From: Chloranthus sessilifolius
Lineage: Eukaryota > Streptophyta > Magnoliopsida > Chloranthales > Chloranthaceae
Assembly: GCA_021018995.1 (NCBI GenBank)
Contig: CM037598.1
Coordinates: forward strand, 45,314,685-45,378,684
Direction: 5' to 3'
DNA length: 64,000 nucleotides
In this document: positions 1 to 12,157 of the stretch, piece by piece
Numbering within the stretch: position 1 is the first letter of the stretch
How the letters are laid out: each line of letters starts with the position of its first letter
Notes under the pieces: model-generated
Told to the model about the DNA's origin: nothing
The model's database searches: none
The model's input: the letters and a program-made list of their open reading frames with translations, nothing else
Made by a program: the position numbers and the translations under genes

Positions 1-184
1 TGTGTCTATGCTTAGAAAGTATGTGAAGGATCCGACTCATGTTTTGAGTGATCAACCACTTGAGCTATATGAAGATATGACCATGATAGAAGAACAAATC
101 CAAATAGTTGATCAGAAGTTTTGTTGAAATTGAAAAATGCAATCAAGTTTGAATGTAAAACACAAGTTTTGTTGTTTTCTGTCA

Positions 185-430
185 AACCGTTCGATCGAAA
201 CCACAAAGGCAGTGAGCCAAATGTGCACTAGAATAATGAATTATGAAAACCGTTCGATCGAAATAAGTGAACAATCAATCGAAATATGAAAACTATTTGA
301 TCAAATTAAAACCATTCGATCGAAATATGAAAATCATTCGATCGATTTGAAACTGTTCAATCAAATTTGTCAAGCAGTGCATTTATGAGCAAAACCGATC
401 GAATGATTTCAAAACCATTCAATTGATTTT
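185..430. promoter_or_regulatory. Cluster of TTCGATCGAA palindromes upstream of the D extra ORF
   Basis: At least four good copies of (A)CC(A/G)TTCGATCGAAA, near 187, 250, 312 and 333, and several decayed ones stand in about 245 bases. The same motif is clustered in the LTR of this element (3215-3465). A run of alternating TA follows at once, and the extra ORF starts about 260 bases further on. I infer a promoter-like role; only the repetition is seen. Confidence 0.6.
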
Positions 431-431
431 G

Positions 432-448
432 ATATATATATATATATA
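432..448. repeat. Short (TA)n run, TATA-like
   Basis: About 17 bases of alternating T and A lie between the TTCGATCGAA cluster and the extra ORF. It is either a simple microsatellite or the TATA part of an internal promoter for that ORF. Confidence 0.5.
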
Positions 449-696
449 GAGGACGTGCATTTTTAGTTCAAAAATTTTAGAAGCTGAGAATTCTTTTTGG
501 GGGTTTTCTTGTATTTTGATTTGGGTGACATCTAGACTCTGATTCAAAGTTTTTTGGAGTTCGGATCTTCACAAGGATGAGACCCCATTTCTTCAAAAGG
601 TAAACCCTGCACTTTTAGAGATTGAAATTTTTATTTCTCTATTATACCGTAGTTTCTCTTAGGTTGTTTGAAAAACCCTAGTCCTTGTGATTTTTT

Positions 697-2013
697 GTGG
701 TTGTAATGGCACCCAAAACTCAACAAACGTCGAAGCAACCATCATCACAACTGGGTTCGTCGCAACCACAACCACCACAACCATCAGTACCTCGACCACC
801 ACAGCCACCCCAACAACTAATACCACAACCACCACCTCAACGACGTGACCAACCCAATGAGTGGTGGGCTGAGAAGGACTTTGAACCCGAATGGATAATT
901 TATAAGAAGTTATTTGCGAAGCGTGAGGAAATGCATTGGGCTTTTAGACATCTTACTAGCACCGGTTTGGAGGGTGTACTCCAACCATTTAACAAGTACT
1001 ATTATCCTCGTCTTGTGAGGTTATTTTACCAAAATATGCATGACGGTAATAAACTGACAACCCTTTACACAAAAATAGATAACAAGAATTACGAGTTCAC
1101 CTATTCTAACGTTTTCGATGCCATGGAATGCAATGAGAAGTTTGGGGATGGAATTGAATTGATAGAACCTTTTCCAGCGCCTGTGGACTATAGAATTGTC
1201 GCGGAATAAATGACCCAGGGTAGGCTCGGGTTTGATACAACAGTCAAGCGAGTGGATTTACCACACGAGTGGTGGATGCTCGATACTATCTTCAAGTGTA
1301 ATTTATACCCGTTGCGACATAAGACAGAGAGAGTGGGAGAGATTTAGATGGCTCTATTTTCTACATTTAATGGGCGTTGGTTTTGTGTGCCACAAGTCAT
1401 TTTTGAGGACATGAAATATGCTAGGAAGAAGATGTTAGAGAGGGCAGAGAAACCCATTGACGACATACCCTACGCCGGTCTCATTTCCATTATGATTGAA
1501 GACTATGTCGGCGATAAGACGTATACTCTTTCAAAGAATAAACTAAGATGGACCGATAACATGAAACCCTATACTATGAAGGAATGGAACAAAACCTACA
1601 ACCAATTGATAAAGAGGTCGCGCGATGAAGTACAAGCACCACTTGAGCCACAAGACCAAGAACAACCTGATCAGGAAGTACCAGTTCAAGATGAGGCGGC
1701 TGCTACTGTACCACCTTAGTAGGGAACTCAGACCCGTACACCCCCACCACACTTGAGTTCTCCTACGCCTTCCATTGCCAATGTTTACGCACTGTTGACC
1801 GAGAACGAACGTCAAATGGCCGAGAGCAATTGTGGGCTAAACCATTGACTAGACTATTATGCCACCTTGCATGCCGAGGCGATGTGCTTCATGTACCTGA
1901 CAGATTACCTACATCACATGGCGGTGGCACATGCGTGGATTCCGGAGGCATTAAGTTCAGGTGTGGGTGGACCCGATGAGGATGAGGACCAGCCTGGCGA
2001 TGGCGTGGCTTGA
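697..2013 (+). mobile_element. Extra (third) ORF region of element D, broken
   Basis: The first reading piece (697-1209) starts with a Q/P-rich head (repeated PQPPQP types) and continues into a domain with W-W and the block YYYPRLVRLFYQNM. Near-identical blocks appear in B (YPRMVRLWYQNM) and C (YPRLVQLFFQHL), so the three are one family. From memory this resembles the plant-specific 'putative plant transposon protein' domain of unknown function; I could not search. A K/R-rich and then acidic tail follows. The region has about three breaks. A spliced leader is possible, since GT- and AG-type signals flank 600-663. Function unknown. Confidence 0.6.
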
Positions 2014-3214
2014 GCGATAGATGTGGGGTTTATAGCTTTCTTTTTGGGTGTTCAAAATATGTTTCTTTTTGAGAATTTTGTAATTTAAGACAGGTGAAGT
2101 AGGACATAGGTCCTTTAAAACTATTGTGGCATGGTTGTCATTGCTTGAAATCATTTCCAACCATAATGGCATGAATGCCACCTGATGATGTATATAACTT
2201 TTTGGAGAAAATTGAATGGTCAATTTTACTTTCTGCGAAATGCATGAAATTGCATGTGATCTTTGTAAATTATATGCTCGTGATGAATGCATTTTCATGC
2301 AGGTACGAAAGTCGACTTAAATTAAATCGCATTGTTTCAACATAGGATGGTGCATACCATCATGTCCTGTGGGATGTGTTTGTTGTTAATTAGGTGTGGG
2401 TCTAGCCTCAGCTAGCATTTTATATACGTTATGACTTCGTCAGCCCTCGTTAAAGGATTGGATTCTCTAATAGGGGAAACCATTTGGTTTTTATTGGATT
2501 TCTTGTGATTAGGAGTTCTTGACTCCATAAGGAGTGACATACTACCAAAACTAGGGGACCCTTAGTCAATTTTTGAGGACGAAAATTCCTAAGGAGTGGA
2601 GAATGTAAAGTCCCAAAATTTTGGACCTGTGAACAGTAAACCTCGATGTGCGTGCCCAATTGGTCACACACCGGATAAGATGAAAGGTTAAAATTTTCAA
2701 ATGTGGGTTAAGTTAATTTAGATGTGAATGATAAAGAAGAGATGACTGTGTGTATGAACCATTAATGAAGTAGCGTGCACCGAAGTACGGTGTATGTGTT
2801 CAACACTTGAGAAGGAAGATTTTACGTATAAAAGACAAATCAAGAGAAATAAATTCTCTTGCTTTGGTTGTTGTAGAGTTATTAAGAGAGAGAGAGAGAA
2901 AGGAGGTAAGCTTTGAATACGTGTGATCATGTGTACTAGCAATTAGGATTTGTGCATGAGATTGCGGATTTAGGATCACGAAGAATTCGAAGCTCCAATT
3001 ATGAAGCCCTAACTATGGTTGAGCGCGTGAATCGAATAATCAATCGATTTAAGGTAAGAAATTTATATGAAGTGATGTTTTTCAGTTACGTAGGTCCTTG
3101 TATATGTATGTGAGAGAGAATTAGAAGTTTAGGAGAGAAGTAATTAAAAAAACAAGTTTGTGAACATAAAAACCTGAGAATGTGCAGAGTTTGACAAAAT
3201 CACTCAATTAAAAT

Positions 3215-3465
3215 AAGTGACCGTTCGATCGATTTTGTCGAAAGGTAAAGGGGTGTGAGTTCTGAGGAAACCATTCGATCGGAATTAATTTCGATTAAAC
3301 GAATTGAAGAACCATTCGATCGGTTTGAAACCGATCGATCGAAATGTGGCACCTGAGCAAAAGTTTTATTTCTTAGTGAGAAAACCATTCGATCGGTTTG
3401 AAATCGATCGAGCGATTTGGGGAAACTGACCGATTGGTTTGGAATCGATCGATCGACTTGGCCAG
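3215..3465. promoter_or_regulatory. TTCGATCGAA/CGATCGATCG cluster inside the D LTR
   Basis: About seven copies or near copies of CCATTCGATCGG, GATCGATCGA and variants lie within 250 bases. The motif is the same as in the spacer at 185-430. The cluster lies about 400 bases downstream of the LTR TATA-like box. Confidence 0.6.
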
Positions 3466-3997
3466 ATTCAGTGTTTTGTTTCGATCTGTTTGGAAGAATC
3501 TAGGGAAGCTTTATGTCTTCATGTTTGACATCATTTCTGATGTGTGGGCTATGGTTTCCATGTGTTTAGGTGTGAACATGGTCACATGTGTGAGAGGCTA
3601 GCTAGATCGAGATAGTTTGTTTTTGCTTCTCGGTGAGGTAGGGAAAACTTCTTAACATGTGTATCTGAATGCAACAAGCATGTGTGTAGTGATATGATAA
3701 TAATATGTGTATGTTTTATGATTTGTCTTCATAACAACATGAGTTTCATACATAAGCTTTCGAACATGTGAACTACACACGTATGTGCACCAAAATAGAA
3801 AAGATATGTGTGTAAGCGCCATGTGAAACGTGTATGTGACATCAGGAGGATGTAATTATGTGTGAGACATCAAACGTATGTGAATAAAAATGTGTGAAAC
3901 CTTTGGAAACCTTGAGTTATTATGATTATCACAAACTCACGGTGAATAACTATATGTAGACTGAGCACTTTGATTTAAGGTTTGTGTGAATACCCAA

Positions 3998-4096
3998 CCG
4001 ACATGGCGGGATATTCAGGACCGACACGGTAGGATATCGGTGACCGGTACCGCGGGATATCCATACAAATTGTACTCCGGTACGGCGAAATATCCG
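3998..4096. repeat. Degenerate ~30-bp tandem repeat in the D LTR
   Basis: Four imperfect units contain CCGACACGG and GGGATATCC-type blocks. Similar arrays are usual in Tekay-like LTRs. Confidence 0.55.
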
Positions 4097-4971
4097 TTCT
4101 TTGCTTTCCAATTTGTGGAAACACTTTATTCAGCGCAAGTCTCCTAGTTGAAGGAGCTTGGGCAATTTGTGCAATGGTTTATGTGAACGACGATGGTGGG
4201 TATTCCATCAGAGGCTTGATGCTATAGATTTTCAAGGGACTATTTAAGTGATTGTTTAAAGTTTTGCGAATAAGAACAAGCATTTGAAATTTTGATAAAT
4301 GTGACTCTGAAACATACATCAGTTATTCTTTCTGTCCATTAAATGCTTATAACTTTGTGATTTTCATCAAGTCAAATATGCTTTGAGTTATGTAATGAAA
4401 TATGTGCGTGATGTGAAAAATATACATGCTATTCTTTTCCCTATTGAACTCTGATGTAGCTCACCCTTCGACTATATCTCCCAGGTTCAGAGGTTGCCAT
4501 GGGTACCGATGATCTAGATTTGGAGGACCCTTTGTACGTGCCATTGGAGGAGACTATGTCCCCTCCCGAGGATTTCTTTTAGTAGACATTGCTGCGTATT
4601 TTGAGGGTGTTTTGTAAGGGTTGGTACGTCTGGCCAATATAACTTGGAAATGATGTAATTGTGGGATACTATATTTTTGGCGAACAATTCTTGGGTGACT
4701 TGTTGGTTGTCAATGATGGTTTGGTTATGTTTTTTTGCTCATGCGATTGGCATGGGATTAGAACTGTCTTTTCGAATCTTTTTGTTTAGATCGTCATTTA
4801 ATAGAAATGGAGATTTATTTCTTATGATGACTCTATGTGCTTTGTTTATGTTTATGCTTTATTTCGCTTTGTGTGTGGATGTACCAAGTGTTCTGTAAGA
4901 CATACGAGGTACGGCCTTAAGAGTCACACCGACGGCGCGGGTTTCTGGTCGCGAAAATTTGGGTTGTCACA

Positions 4972-5347
4972 GTTGACTGGGTTTCCTAGTTAACATACCA
5001 CGGGGATATGAGAGTAAGAGGACAAGGGAGATGTGGGCGGTTTCATCATGCAGGTGATTATTACCAAGTCCGTGACTCCATCAGAACAAATAATCTTAGC
5101 TATTCTAAACTGACGTAACCTGATAATTCCTGAATGATATTTTACACAATGAATCTATCTTAACATTTGTTCAGTGTATGTTTCATTAATTTCCATCAGA
5201 AAACATAATTCCAAAACAATTTACGAAAGAAAAAGGGTTGAGTCGATTGACTATTCTCTCCGACACCATACGAATATCAAGTTTATGAATAGTGTTTCAG
5301 CCTCCTTCCTATCAAAAAATGACTTCCACAGGTTTACTGGGACCTTG
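4972..5347. other. Host flank between elements D and A; possible minus-strand exon remnant
   Basis: Without element A this stretch joins directly to 12158. On the minus strand about 5250-5352 reads open for some 30 residues, starting VKVPVNLWKSFFDRKEAE. In the empty site it is preceded by a good acceptor-like CTGATTTCTACAG, supplied by 12158 and onwards. I do not recognise the protein. It could be a chance ORF. Nothing else is seen here. Confidence 0.25.
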
Positions 5348-5639
5348 ACATCTGTTGAGAACTAGAAAATACCATTTTTCACCCCTTAATCTGGGCCTTG
5401 ATAGACCCTTGAGAGAACTAAATAAGTATTTTAAGTGCCTATGTTGCAGCTAACAATAAAGACACGCTTAACCATAAAAGCAGCTTAAAAGTGCCAAAAA
5501 GATGACAATCCATGCCAGTCCAAAGGAAGGAAGTGAAGAAACAACCTCATCAGCTGTGGAAAGGTCTAAATAGAAGAGGCAAAGACCTGTAAGAGAAGCA
5601 GGGAACAATTCGAACAGAGAAAGGCACTACAGAGTTCTT

Positions 5640-5860
5640 TTCGCAAAGAACCTGCACTTTTTGTAAAGAACCTTGAACTTTGCGAAAAGAAGAAAACACA
5701 ATTCGAAGAGAAGATTAAACTTTGCGAACAGAGCTTCAGAAGTCATTGAACTTTGCGAAAAGAAGAAAACACAATTCGAAGAGAAGATTGAACTTTGCGA
5801 ACAGAGCTTCAGAAGTCATTGAACTTTGCGAAAAGGCCCCTAAACTCTGTGAAAAGGTAT
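5640..5860. promoter_or_regulatory. TTTGCGAAAAG/TTCGAA cluster in the A 5' LTR
   Basis: About ten copies of GCGAAAAG, GCGAACAG or TTCGAAGAG lie in U3. The motif is shared with the LTRs and the spacer of element B. The matching region of the 3' LTR is about 10580-10800. Confidence 0.55.
5675..5820. repeat. 73-bp tandem duplication in U3 of element A
   Basis: The unit starting GAACTTTGCGAAAAG begins at 5675, at 5748 and again in part at 5821. The copies are almost identical and each carries three motif copies, so the duplication multiplied the cluster. Confidence 0.8.
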
Positions 5861-6211
5861 TCTGGAGATTCACAGCTTTAACAAGGGCAATTCAGTAATC
5901 TGTTGCACGCGCCCCAATGCATTGAAAAGCCCAGGGACATTCTGGAAGATTCTGAACATGAACCAAAGGCATATTCCACCCCATGTGAACACCCAAAGAT
6001 GAAATTACTTGGCGGGAACTTCTAGAAACTCTAACAAACTTTCAAAATACATAACAGAATTGATGCCTTTTTCACCTGATTGGCTGAAACAGATCAAGCA
6101 GTTCTGATTGGCCAAAATAGATCTGGATCCTTGTGCTCGACTCCTATTGGCTGATACAGATCTATCCAATTCTGATTGATTGATACACATCTGAGCTGGC
6201 TTAGGGAAAAC

Positions 6212-6219
6212 TATAAATA
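6212..6219 (+). promoter_or_regulatory. TATA box of the A 5' LTR
   Basis: TATAAATA in the context ACTATAAATAGACGAAC is kept in all LTRs of A and B (11146-11153, 13588-13595, 39814-39821). It is the likely Pol II start region. Confidence 0.65.
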
Positions 6220-7208
6220 GACGAACCATTTGCCCAATTTGGGTATCCAGATTTTGAGTTTCATTTCTAATCCCCCATTTCCCAGCCAGACAGCTTGTCT
6301 GTAATCCTTGTAATAGCCTACTTTGTACTTGCATTTGAGAGCTGTGAGACATTTCTGTAATTCAAAAGAGAGTTGTATTCAAGACTACAAATCTGAGAGT
6401 CGTTGTCATTCAGAATTGTAATCGTGATTTGAAAAGGTTGCTGTAAACTATGTATTATCCATTGGACTCATGTCAAGGGTTCCCTCTGATCTCCTCAGTA
6501 CATTAGACTCCTTTAGATTCATTGTTTTGCATGCAATTTCCCTTGATTCATTAATCCTGTGAGAATTAGTGTTGGTAACCTAATCTCTCACGGCATTTGT
6601 AGTGATGCTTCTTGTTCTAAACTAAGGCTTTGAATTAAAGACTGTTGGATGATTTGTGGCCATTAAAGTGGACAGACCTTAGCCATAAGCTTAAACCTAA
6701 TCCTTAAATTTGATTTATCTCTCTTACATCTGTGCTTGTAGCCAGATGAAGGTTGGATCACCTCTGTTGAGCTGCAGTTATTCTCGTTAGATTTCAAGGG
6801 CCAAATCAAAGTTAGATATTACTTCTCCATTTTTTGTATAAGTTTACCTCAAACGTTTCCCCAACTCAGATCTGGATCACTTAGTTTAATTTTTACTTTT
6901 ATCATTTAGCTAATGTGACAAATTCAACCTCCCATCTTATGTGCTTTGTAGATAGGATGGAGGTCGATCCGTAGCTCGAGATCCGAGGTTTATCTTAAAT
7001 TTTAAATCAATTCCCTGTGGACGATCTTTTACTCACTTACATTTAAAACTTGCTACAATTGGCCCTGATCTTGCAGGCTAATTCGCTTCTATCTGTGCTG
7101 ATATTTCTTTACTCTTTTTAATATTCTTGATTCATTATAACTTAGCAATTGCAAACCTGTTTTCAAATCACAAATAAATCATGCACACTTAGAACAACAA
7201 CAAGTTTT

Positions 7209-7226
7209 TGGCGCCGTTGCCGAGGA
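7209..7226 (+). other. Primer binding site of element A (tRNA-Asp type)
   Basis: TGGCGCCGTTGCCGAGGA, seven bases after the LTR end, is complementary to the 3' end of plant tRNA-Asp except for one mismatch. This primer is the one known for Athila elements. Confidence 0.85.
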
Positions 7227-8730
7227 ATAGATTTTAAAATTGGTAGACCTAAGTTTTTCTATTTTGTAGATTTGATTTTTATTTTAATTTTTGGTTTAAA
7301 CCTGCACTTTGCATTCCAAGTGCTTGATTAAATGTCTCTGTAGCTTTTGTATAGAAAACTGCTTTCTTTCAAGAATTTTTATTTTTTTTTTACGAGTTTT
7401 TATTCTTTGCCTTCTAGTTATTTGAATAAATCTGCTGCCACTCTTTTATCTTTTGTCAAATTTGGGCGTGCTTTGAGTTTTCTTTTATTTTTGTCAATAC
7501 TTGAATAAGGTACTGCTGCAGTTTTTGGATTTTTGGAGATCTGGAGCAGCCGTCCAACAAGGAGCATCTGGACCAAAGCTGGGGCAGATCTGCTTGAGTT
7601 TGCATCCCCTTCTCCTTCCCATTCATTTTCTCTTTTTAAATTCTTGAGAACCAGCAGTTCTGTTGTGTTTAATGTTTGTTTTGATTATAATTTCTGCTGT
7701 CTTTTAGGCATGCTGATTTTTTTTACAAAACCAAATACAAAATAAAAGAAAATGAAAACACAAATAGAAAATCTACGAGTTGTTTCTCATTATTTTCAAG
7801 AAGAGTAAATAAGGGCTCTTGTTGAGCCCGGCTGATCAAAACAAGTAAAAAAAAAAAAAATAGAAAATTATAAAACAATATAGATATCTTAGGATGAAAT
7901 TTGTTTTTCTCCATTTGCATCCACTTTTCCCATCCGGACCTCTTGAGATCATTTTTTTTTAGGAATCATGTAGGATAATGAGTAGTGAATCATAGGCTAT
8001 TTTGAATATTCAATGGACCCACTAATTTTAATTTCCTTGAGATTTCTTCATCATAAAGGGTCTCATTTGTGTGAACCCTATTTTTAATATGTGCTCCCAT
8101 GCTTCATTATTTTTTTTCATACACATCAACAAAGGGGTCAATCGTATGAATCTTGCCTTTCCTGTATTCTGCTAATCCTTTTTATAATCACTTAGATTCA
8201 TAAGTATCTCAGGCTTTTGGGTTTGTTTCTTTGGGCTTAGGATATATCATTTGGCATTAGATTTTCTTTTAGGAATTTTAGTTTCAAATTACATTTTTAG
8301 ATCACGATTTTTTTCTTTCTTAGGTTAATGTGTCCTCGTTTCTTGATTTTCGTCATTTTTCTGCAGTATAGTTAGTTTATAACTTTGTTTTCCTATTTTG
8401 CATTCACAAATTCTGTTTTGTATCAAAACTTTTCTTATTTTTTTTTTTTTAACTTTGTATTCAGTCCCTTACCTTGTTTTTACTGTTTCTCTGTTATTAG
8501 CATTAGTTTCCTTCCATTTGCATAGTAATCCTTCTATTTGTTAGATTTTATTTAGCAGTTCTAGCATTGTTTTGTTGATTTTTCTTGCATTTGTATATCA
8601 TGTTTTCCATTTCCTTGCTCATATCTTCAGTTTTACATTTTTATTTTCTGCTGCATATAGTTTAGATTTTTTCTGTTCTTAGTTTTTCTTTCTTCTTTTA
8701 CCCTGCTGCCCCTAGTCTCTCATTGTCTAG

Positions 8731-8781
8731 AACATTGAGGACAATGTTCATCTTAGGTTTGGGGGTATGGCAGGTATGCCA
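8731..8781 (+). other. Hairpin / G-tract / hairpin module in element A
   Basis: AACATTG-AGGA-CAATGTT is a perfect 7-bp stem with tetraloop. Eight bases after the core 5-bp stem comes AGGTTTGGGGGTATGG, which runs into TGGCA-GGTA-TGCCA, a perfect 5-bp stem. The same order and spacing are kept in B (23654-23702) and C (34605-34657) with compensatory stem changes. Confidence 0.7.
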
Positions 8782-10286
8782 ATAAAATAAGTTAATGCTT
8801 GATGCAACTTATGATCAGCAACATTTTTGAAAATGAAGTAATTTCACACCTGTTGTTTTGAAAAATGAGGAAGTTAAAACTTTTTAAAATTGATTTCTAG
8901 TGTACTTCTAATACTTTCATGAAGTGAAGGTCAGAAAATTTCTAAAAAAAATAAAAAATTGATGTTTTAGTAAACCTAAAATGAGAGAAAACAGTGATGA
9001 TATACCTCAAGAATTTGATAGAAAACCACACCCAGTGAGATTTGGGCCTGCTGAAATGTATTCTTTGGAGGTATGAATTGGCAGTTTTTTTTCTGCTCTA
9101 GGGACTGTTTGAACCTTCTTGTTTTCACTAGAAGTTACACATATCCAAATTAAAATATCTTGACAGCAATCATGATATTAAAGACATGATGTAAGACCTC
9201 CTTTTGGACAGTTTGAACTTCAAAAAGCCCAACCTTTTGAAACTTCCCTTGATACACACCAAATGAGCTTTATAAATCAAAGATTTCTTTGAAACCTCAT
9301 CAACCTCATTTAGCCTAACCCTCACTGAGAATTCGTAAGGTAAAGGAAAGAAAGTCAAGAAAGGTGAGTTGGGTAACAGTTTGGTAAAAGAAAAGAAAAA
9401 TAATTGAAGGCAATGATGTATCGCCAGAAGAAATGTGGCTTCCCAGCCAATTGTGATTTGAAAAAAAAAGAAAAGAAAAGGAGAAGGCATTTCATTGGAA
9501 GTTTGAAAAGAAAGAGAAAAGATGGCCACTTTGGCTCAAAATTCAAAGAAGAAGATGAAATTGTCAATTGAAGAAGGTGTGTCTCTCACCTCCTTACCTT
9601 GACTGACTTCTCAATTTTGAACTCCATTCCACCCCTTTATTCTTGATAAATTTCACCCATAAGCCACATTACAACCCAAGTTAATGTCCTTACTGATCAA
9701 TGATGGATTGAGCTGTCACATGGAGATAAGGATTTGTGTAATCTATGGTGAAAGAAGTAGTAAATTCAGAACTGAAAAGCAATGCCTATGCTCTGCCACA
9801 TTGCTATTTGAGGACTGTAATGGCTCTTGAGCTGTGTGAAATAGTGCAACCCTCATATTTGCATGGTGAGTGAAAACCCTGGTGAGAGTTGAGTTTGAAA
9901 TCAAATTATTTGGGGTAACATCAAAACTGAATTTTCAAATAGAAGGCAAGCTTTTCATTAATTTTTCTTGTAAAAAGTTTTTGACACCAACTGAGTGAAT
10001 GGTAAAGGAATTACAGCAGAATTTTAGTTTTGAACTGATGTTTTCTTGAAAATCTTCTTACAACCCCGATCGATGCAGTGTGAATAACTGATTGGATGAA
10101 AGTTTGCTTTAATGTAATCAGCATTGATCTTAACGATTTATTGGAGAAGTTTGTGGGTACCTTCATGAAAACCCTCGAGACTTCACCTCCACTAGGGATC
10201 ACCTAGGGGTTTAAAAGGCTTGTTGCATATGCTAAATGCAATCGTGCTTCTACAAAATGGCGTTTCATTCTATTTTTAAATTTTGT

Positions 10287-10323
10287 CTTTGCTCGAGGAC
10301 TAGCAAAGCTTAGGTTTGGGGTG
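10287..10323 (+). other. Hairpin plus polypurine tract before the A 3' LTR
   Basis: CTTTGCT pairs with AGCAAAG around an 8-base loop containing GAGGA. Three bases later the tract AGGTTTGGGGTG runs to the LTR. This is the priming tract for plus-strand synthesis in this family. Confidence 0.75.
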
Positions 10324-12152
10324 TGTTGAGAATCGAAAATACCATTTTCACCCCTTAACTGGGCCTTGATAGACCCTTGAGAGAACTAAATAAGTATTTT
10401 AAGTGCCTATGTTGCTAACAATAAAGACACGCTTAACCATAAAAGCGACTTAAAAGTGCCAAAAGATGACAATCCACCAAAGGAAGGAAGTGAAGAAACA
10501 ACCTCATCACCGTGGAAAGGTCTAAATAGAAGAGGCAAAGACCGTAAGAGAAGGTGGAATAATTGAACAGAGAAAGGCACTACTGCAGTTCTTTTCGAAG
10601 AACCTGACTTTTCAAAAGAACCTTGAACTTTAGCGAAAAAGAAGAAAACACAATTCAAGAGAAGATTGAACTTTGAAATAGAGCTTCGTAAGTCATTGAA
10701 CTTTGCGAAAAAGAAGAAAACACAATTCAAGAGAAGATTGAACTTTGTAACAGAGCTTCAAGTCATTGAACTTTGCTAAAAGGCCTAAACTCGTGGAAAA
10801 GGTATTCGAGATTCGCAGCTTTAATAAGGGCAATTCAAGAATCACGACGCTAATGCATTGAAAAGCCCAGGACATTCCTAAGATTCTGAACACGAACCAA
10901 AGGCATATTCCACCCCATGTGAACACCCAAAGATGAAATTACTTGGCGAGAACTTCTAGAAACTCTAACAAACTTTCAAAATATATAACAGAATTGATGC
11001 CTTTTTCACCTGATTGGCTGAAATAGATCAAGCAGTTCTGATTGGCCAAAATAGATCTGGATCCTTGTGCTCGACTCCTATTGGCTGATACAGATCTATC
11101 CAATTCTGATTGGTTGATACACATCTGAGCTGGCTTAGGGAAAACTATAAATAGACGAACCATTTGCCCAATTTGGGTATCCAGATTTTGAGTTTCATTT
11201 CTAATCCCCCATTTCCCAGCTTGTCTGTAATCCTTGTAATAGCCTACTTTGTACTTGCATTTGAGAGTTGTGAGACATTTCTGTAATTCAAAAGAGAGTT
11301 GTATTCAAGACTACAAATCTGAGAGCTGTTTAAGCTGCGCTCTGTAATTGTAACGGTGGATTTGAAAAGGTTGCTGTAAACTATGTATTCTCCATTGGAC
11401 TCATGTCAAGGGTTCCCTCTGATCTCCTCAGTACATTAGACTCCTTTAGATTCATTGTTTTGCATGCAATTTCCCTTGATTCATTAATCCTGTGAGAATT
11501 AGTGTTGGTAACCTAATCTCTCACGGCATTTGTAGTGATGCTTCTTGTTCTAAACTAAGGCTTTGAATTAAAGACTGTTGGATGGTTTGTGGCCATTAAA
11601 GTGGACAGACCTTAGCCATAAGCTTAAACCTAATCCTTAAATTTGATTTATCTCTCTTACATCTGTGCTTGTAGCCAGATGAAGGTTGGATCACCTCTGT
11701 TGAGCTACAGTTATTCTCGTTAGATTTCAAGGGCCAAATCAAAGTTAGATATTACTTCTCCATTTTTTGTATAAGTTTACCTCAAACGTTTCCCCAACTC
11801 AGATCTGGATAACTTAGTTTAATTTTTACTTTTATCATTTAGTTAATCTGACAAATTCAACCTCCCATCTTATGTGCTTTGTAGATAGGATCAGAGGTCA
11901 GATCTGGTAGCTCAGATCTGGTAGCTCAGATCTGGAGGTTTATCCTAAATTTTAAATCAATTCCCTGTGGACGATCTTTTACTCACTTACATTTAAAACT
12001 TGCTACAATTGGCCCTGATCTTGCAGGCTAATTCGCTTCTATCTGTGCTGATATTTCTTTACTCCTTTTAATAATCTAGATTCATTATAGCTTAGCAGTT
12101 GCAAACCTGTTTTCAAAACACAAATAAATCATGCACACTTAGAACAACAACA
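10324..12152 (+). repeat. 3' LTR of element A, 1829 bp
   Basis: The last 1.25 kb is nearly identical to the 5' LTR. The first 570 bases, and the 300 bases before them, carry many small length differences that the rest lacks. TATAAATA at 11146-11153. Confidence 0.9.
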
Positions 12153-12157
12153 ACATC

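Larger units (their letters stand above)
1..4971 (+). mobile_element. Element D: 3' part of a Ty3-type LTR retrotransposon (left end outside window)
   Basis: The stretch holds a spacer, a reading region with an extra plant-retroelement ORF (697-2013), a 3' noncoding part and a full LTR (2604-4971). The bases just before the LTR (purine-rich, AAGGAGTGGAGAA) and the LTR start (TGTAAAGTCCC) and end (GGGTTGTCACA) match the Tekay/Del chromovirus style, while the ORF resembles the one found behind pol in Athila-like elements B and C. No gag or pol is visible because the window starts inside the element. It is a broken fossil. The target duplication cannot be checked; the five bases after the LTR are GTTGA. 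Confidence 0.75.
2604..4971 (+). repeat. 3' LTR of element D (Tekay-like), 2368 bp
   Basis: It starts TGTAAAGTCCC after a purine-rich tract and ends GGGTTGTCACA, giving the TG...CA ends. A TATA-like TATAAAAG lies at 2827-2834. Inside are a TTCGATCGAA cluster and a tandem repeat. Its last 40 bases resemble the end of the solo LTR at 60871-63789. The ORF with hydrophobic stretches at 4659-4898 falls inside this LTR and is not taken as a gene. Confidence 0.75.
5353..7202 (+). repeat. 5' LTR of element A, 1850 bp
   Basis: It runs from TGTTGAGAACT to ...AACAACA. TATA-like TATAAATA at 6212-6219 marks the probable U3/R border region. The GCGAAAAG/TTCGAA cluster (about 5640-5860) lies some 350-550 bases upstream of it. 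Confidence 0.9.
5353..12152 (+). mobile_element. Element A: complete-ended, non-coding Athila-like LTR retrotransposon derivative (6.8 kb)
   Basis: Two LTRs (5353-7202, 10324-12152) begin TGTTGAGA and end CAACA. They are flanked by a perfect 5-bp target duplication ACATC (5348-5352, 12153-12157). A tRNA-Asp primer site follows the 5' LTR and a GGTTTGGGG tract precedes the 3' LTR. The interior has no recognisable gag or pol: 7203-8730 is T-rich low-complexity sequence, and 8731-10323 matches the 3' noncoding part of B (23654-25240). It must rely on another element's proteins (LARD-like). LTR halves from about 10.9 kb on are nearly identical, so insertion looks recent. Confidence 0.9.

Noticed and set aside
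2050-2250. The hairpin/G-tract module in element D
   Set aside because: I looked before the D LTR. GGCAT...ATGCC-like bases occur near 2130-2180, but there is no GGTTTGGGGG tract and no matching stem order.
3998-4096. CRISPR-like array
   Set aside because: The units are imperfect and have no spacers of even length. The setting is a plant LTR.
4659-4898. 79-residue ORF with hydrophobic segments, like a small membrane protein
   Set aside because: It lies wholly inside the D LTR between its known blocks and has no relative in the window. T/G-rich LTR sequence often gives such ORFs.
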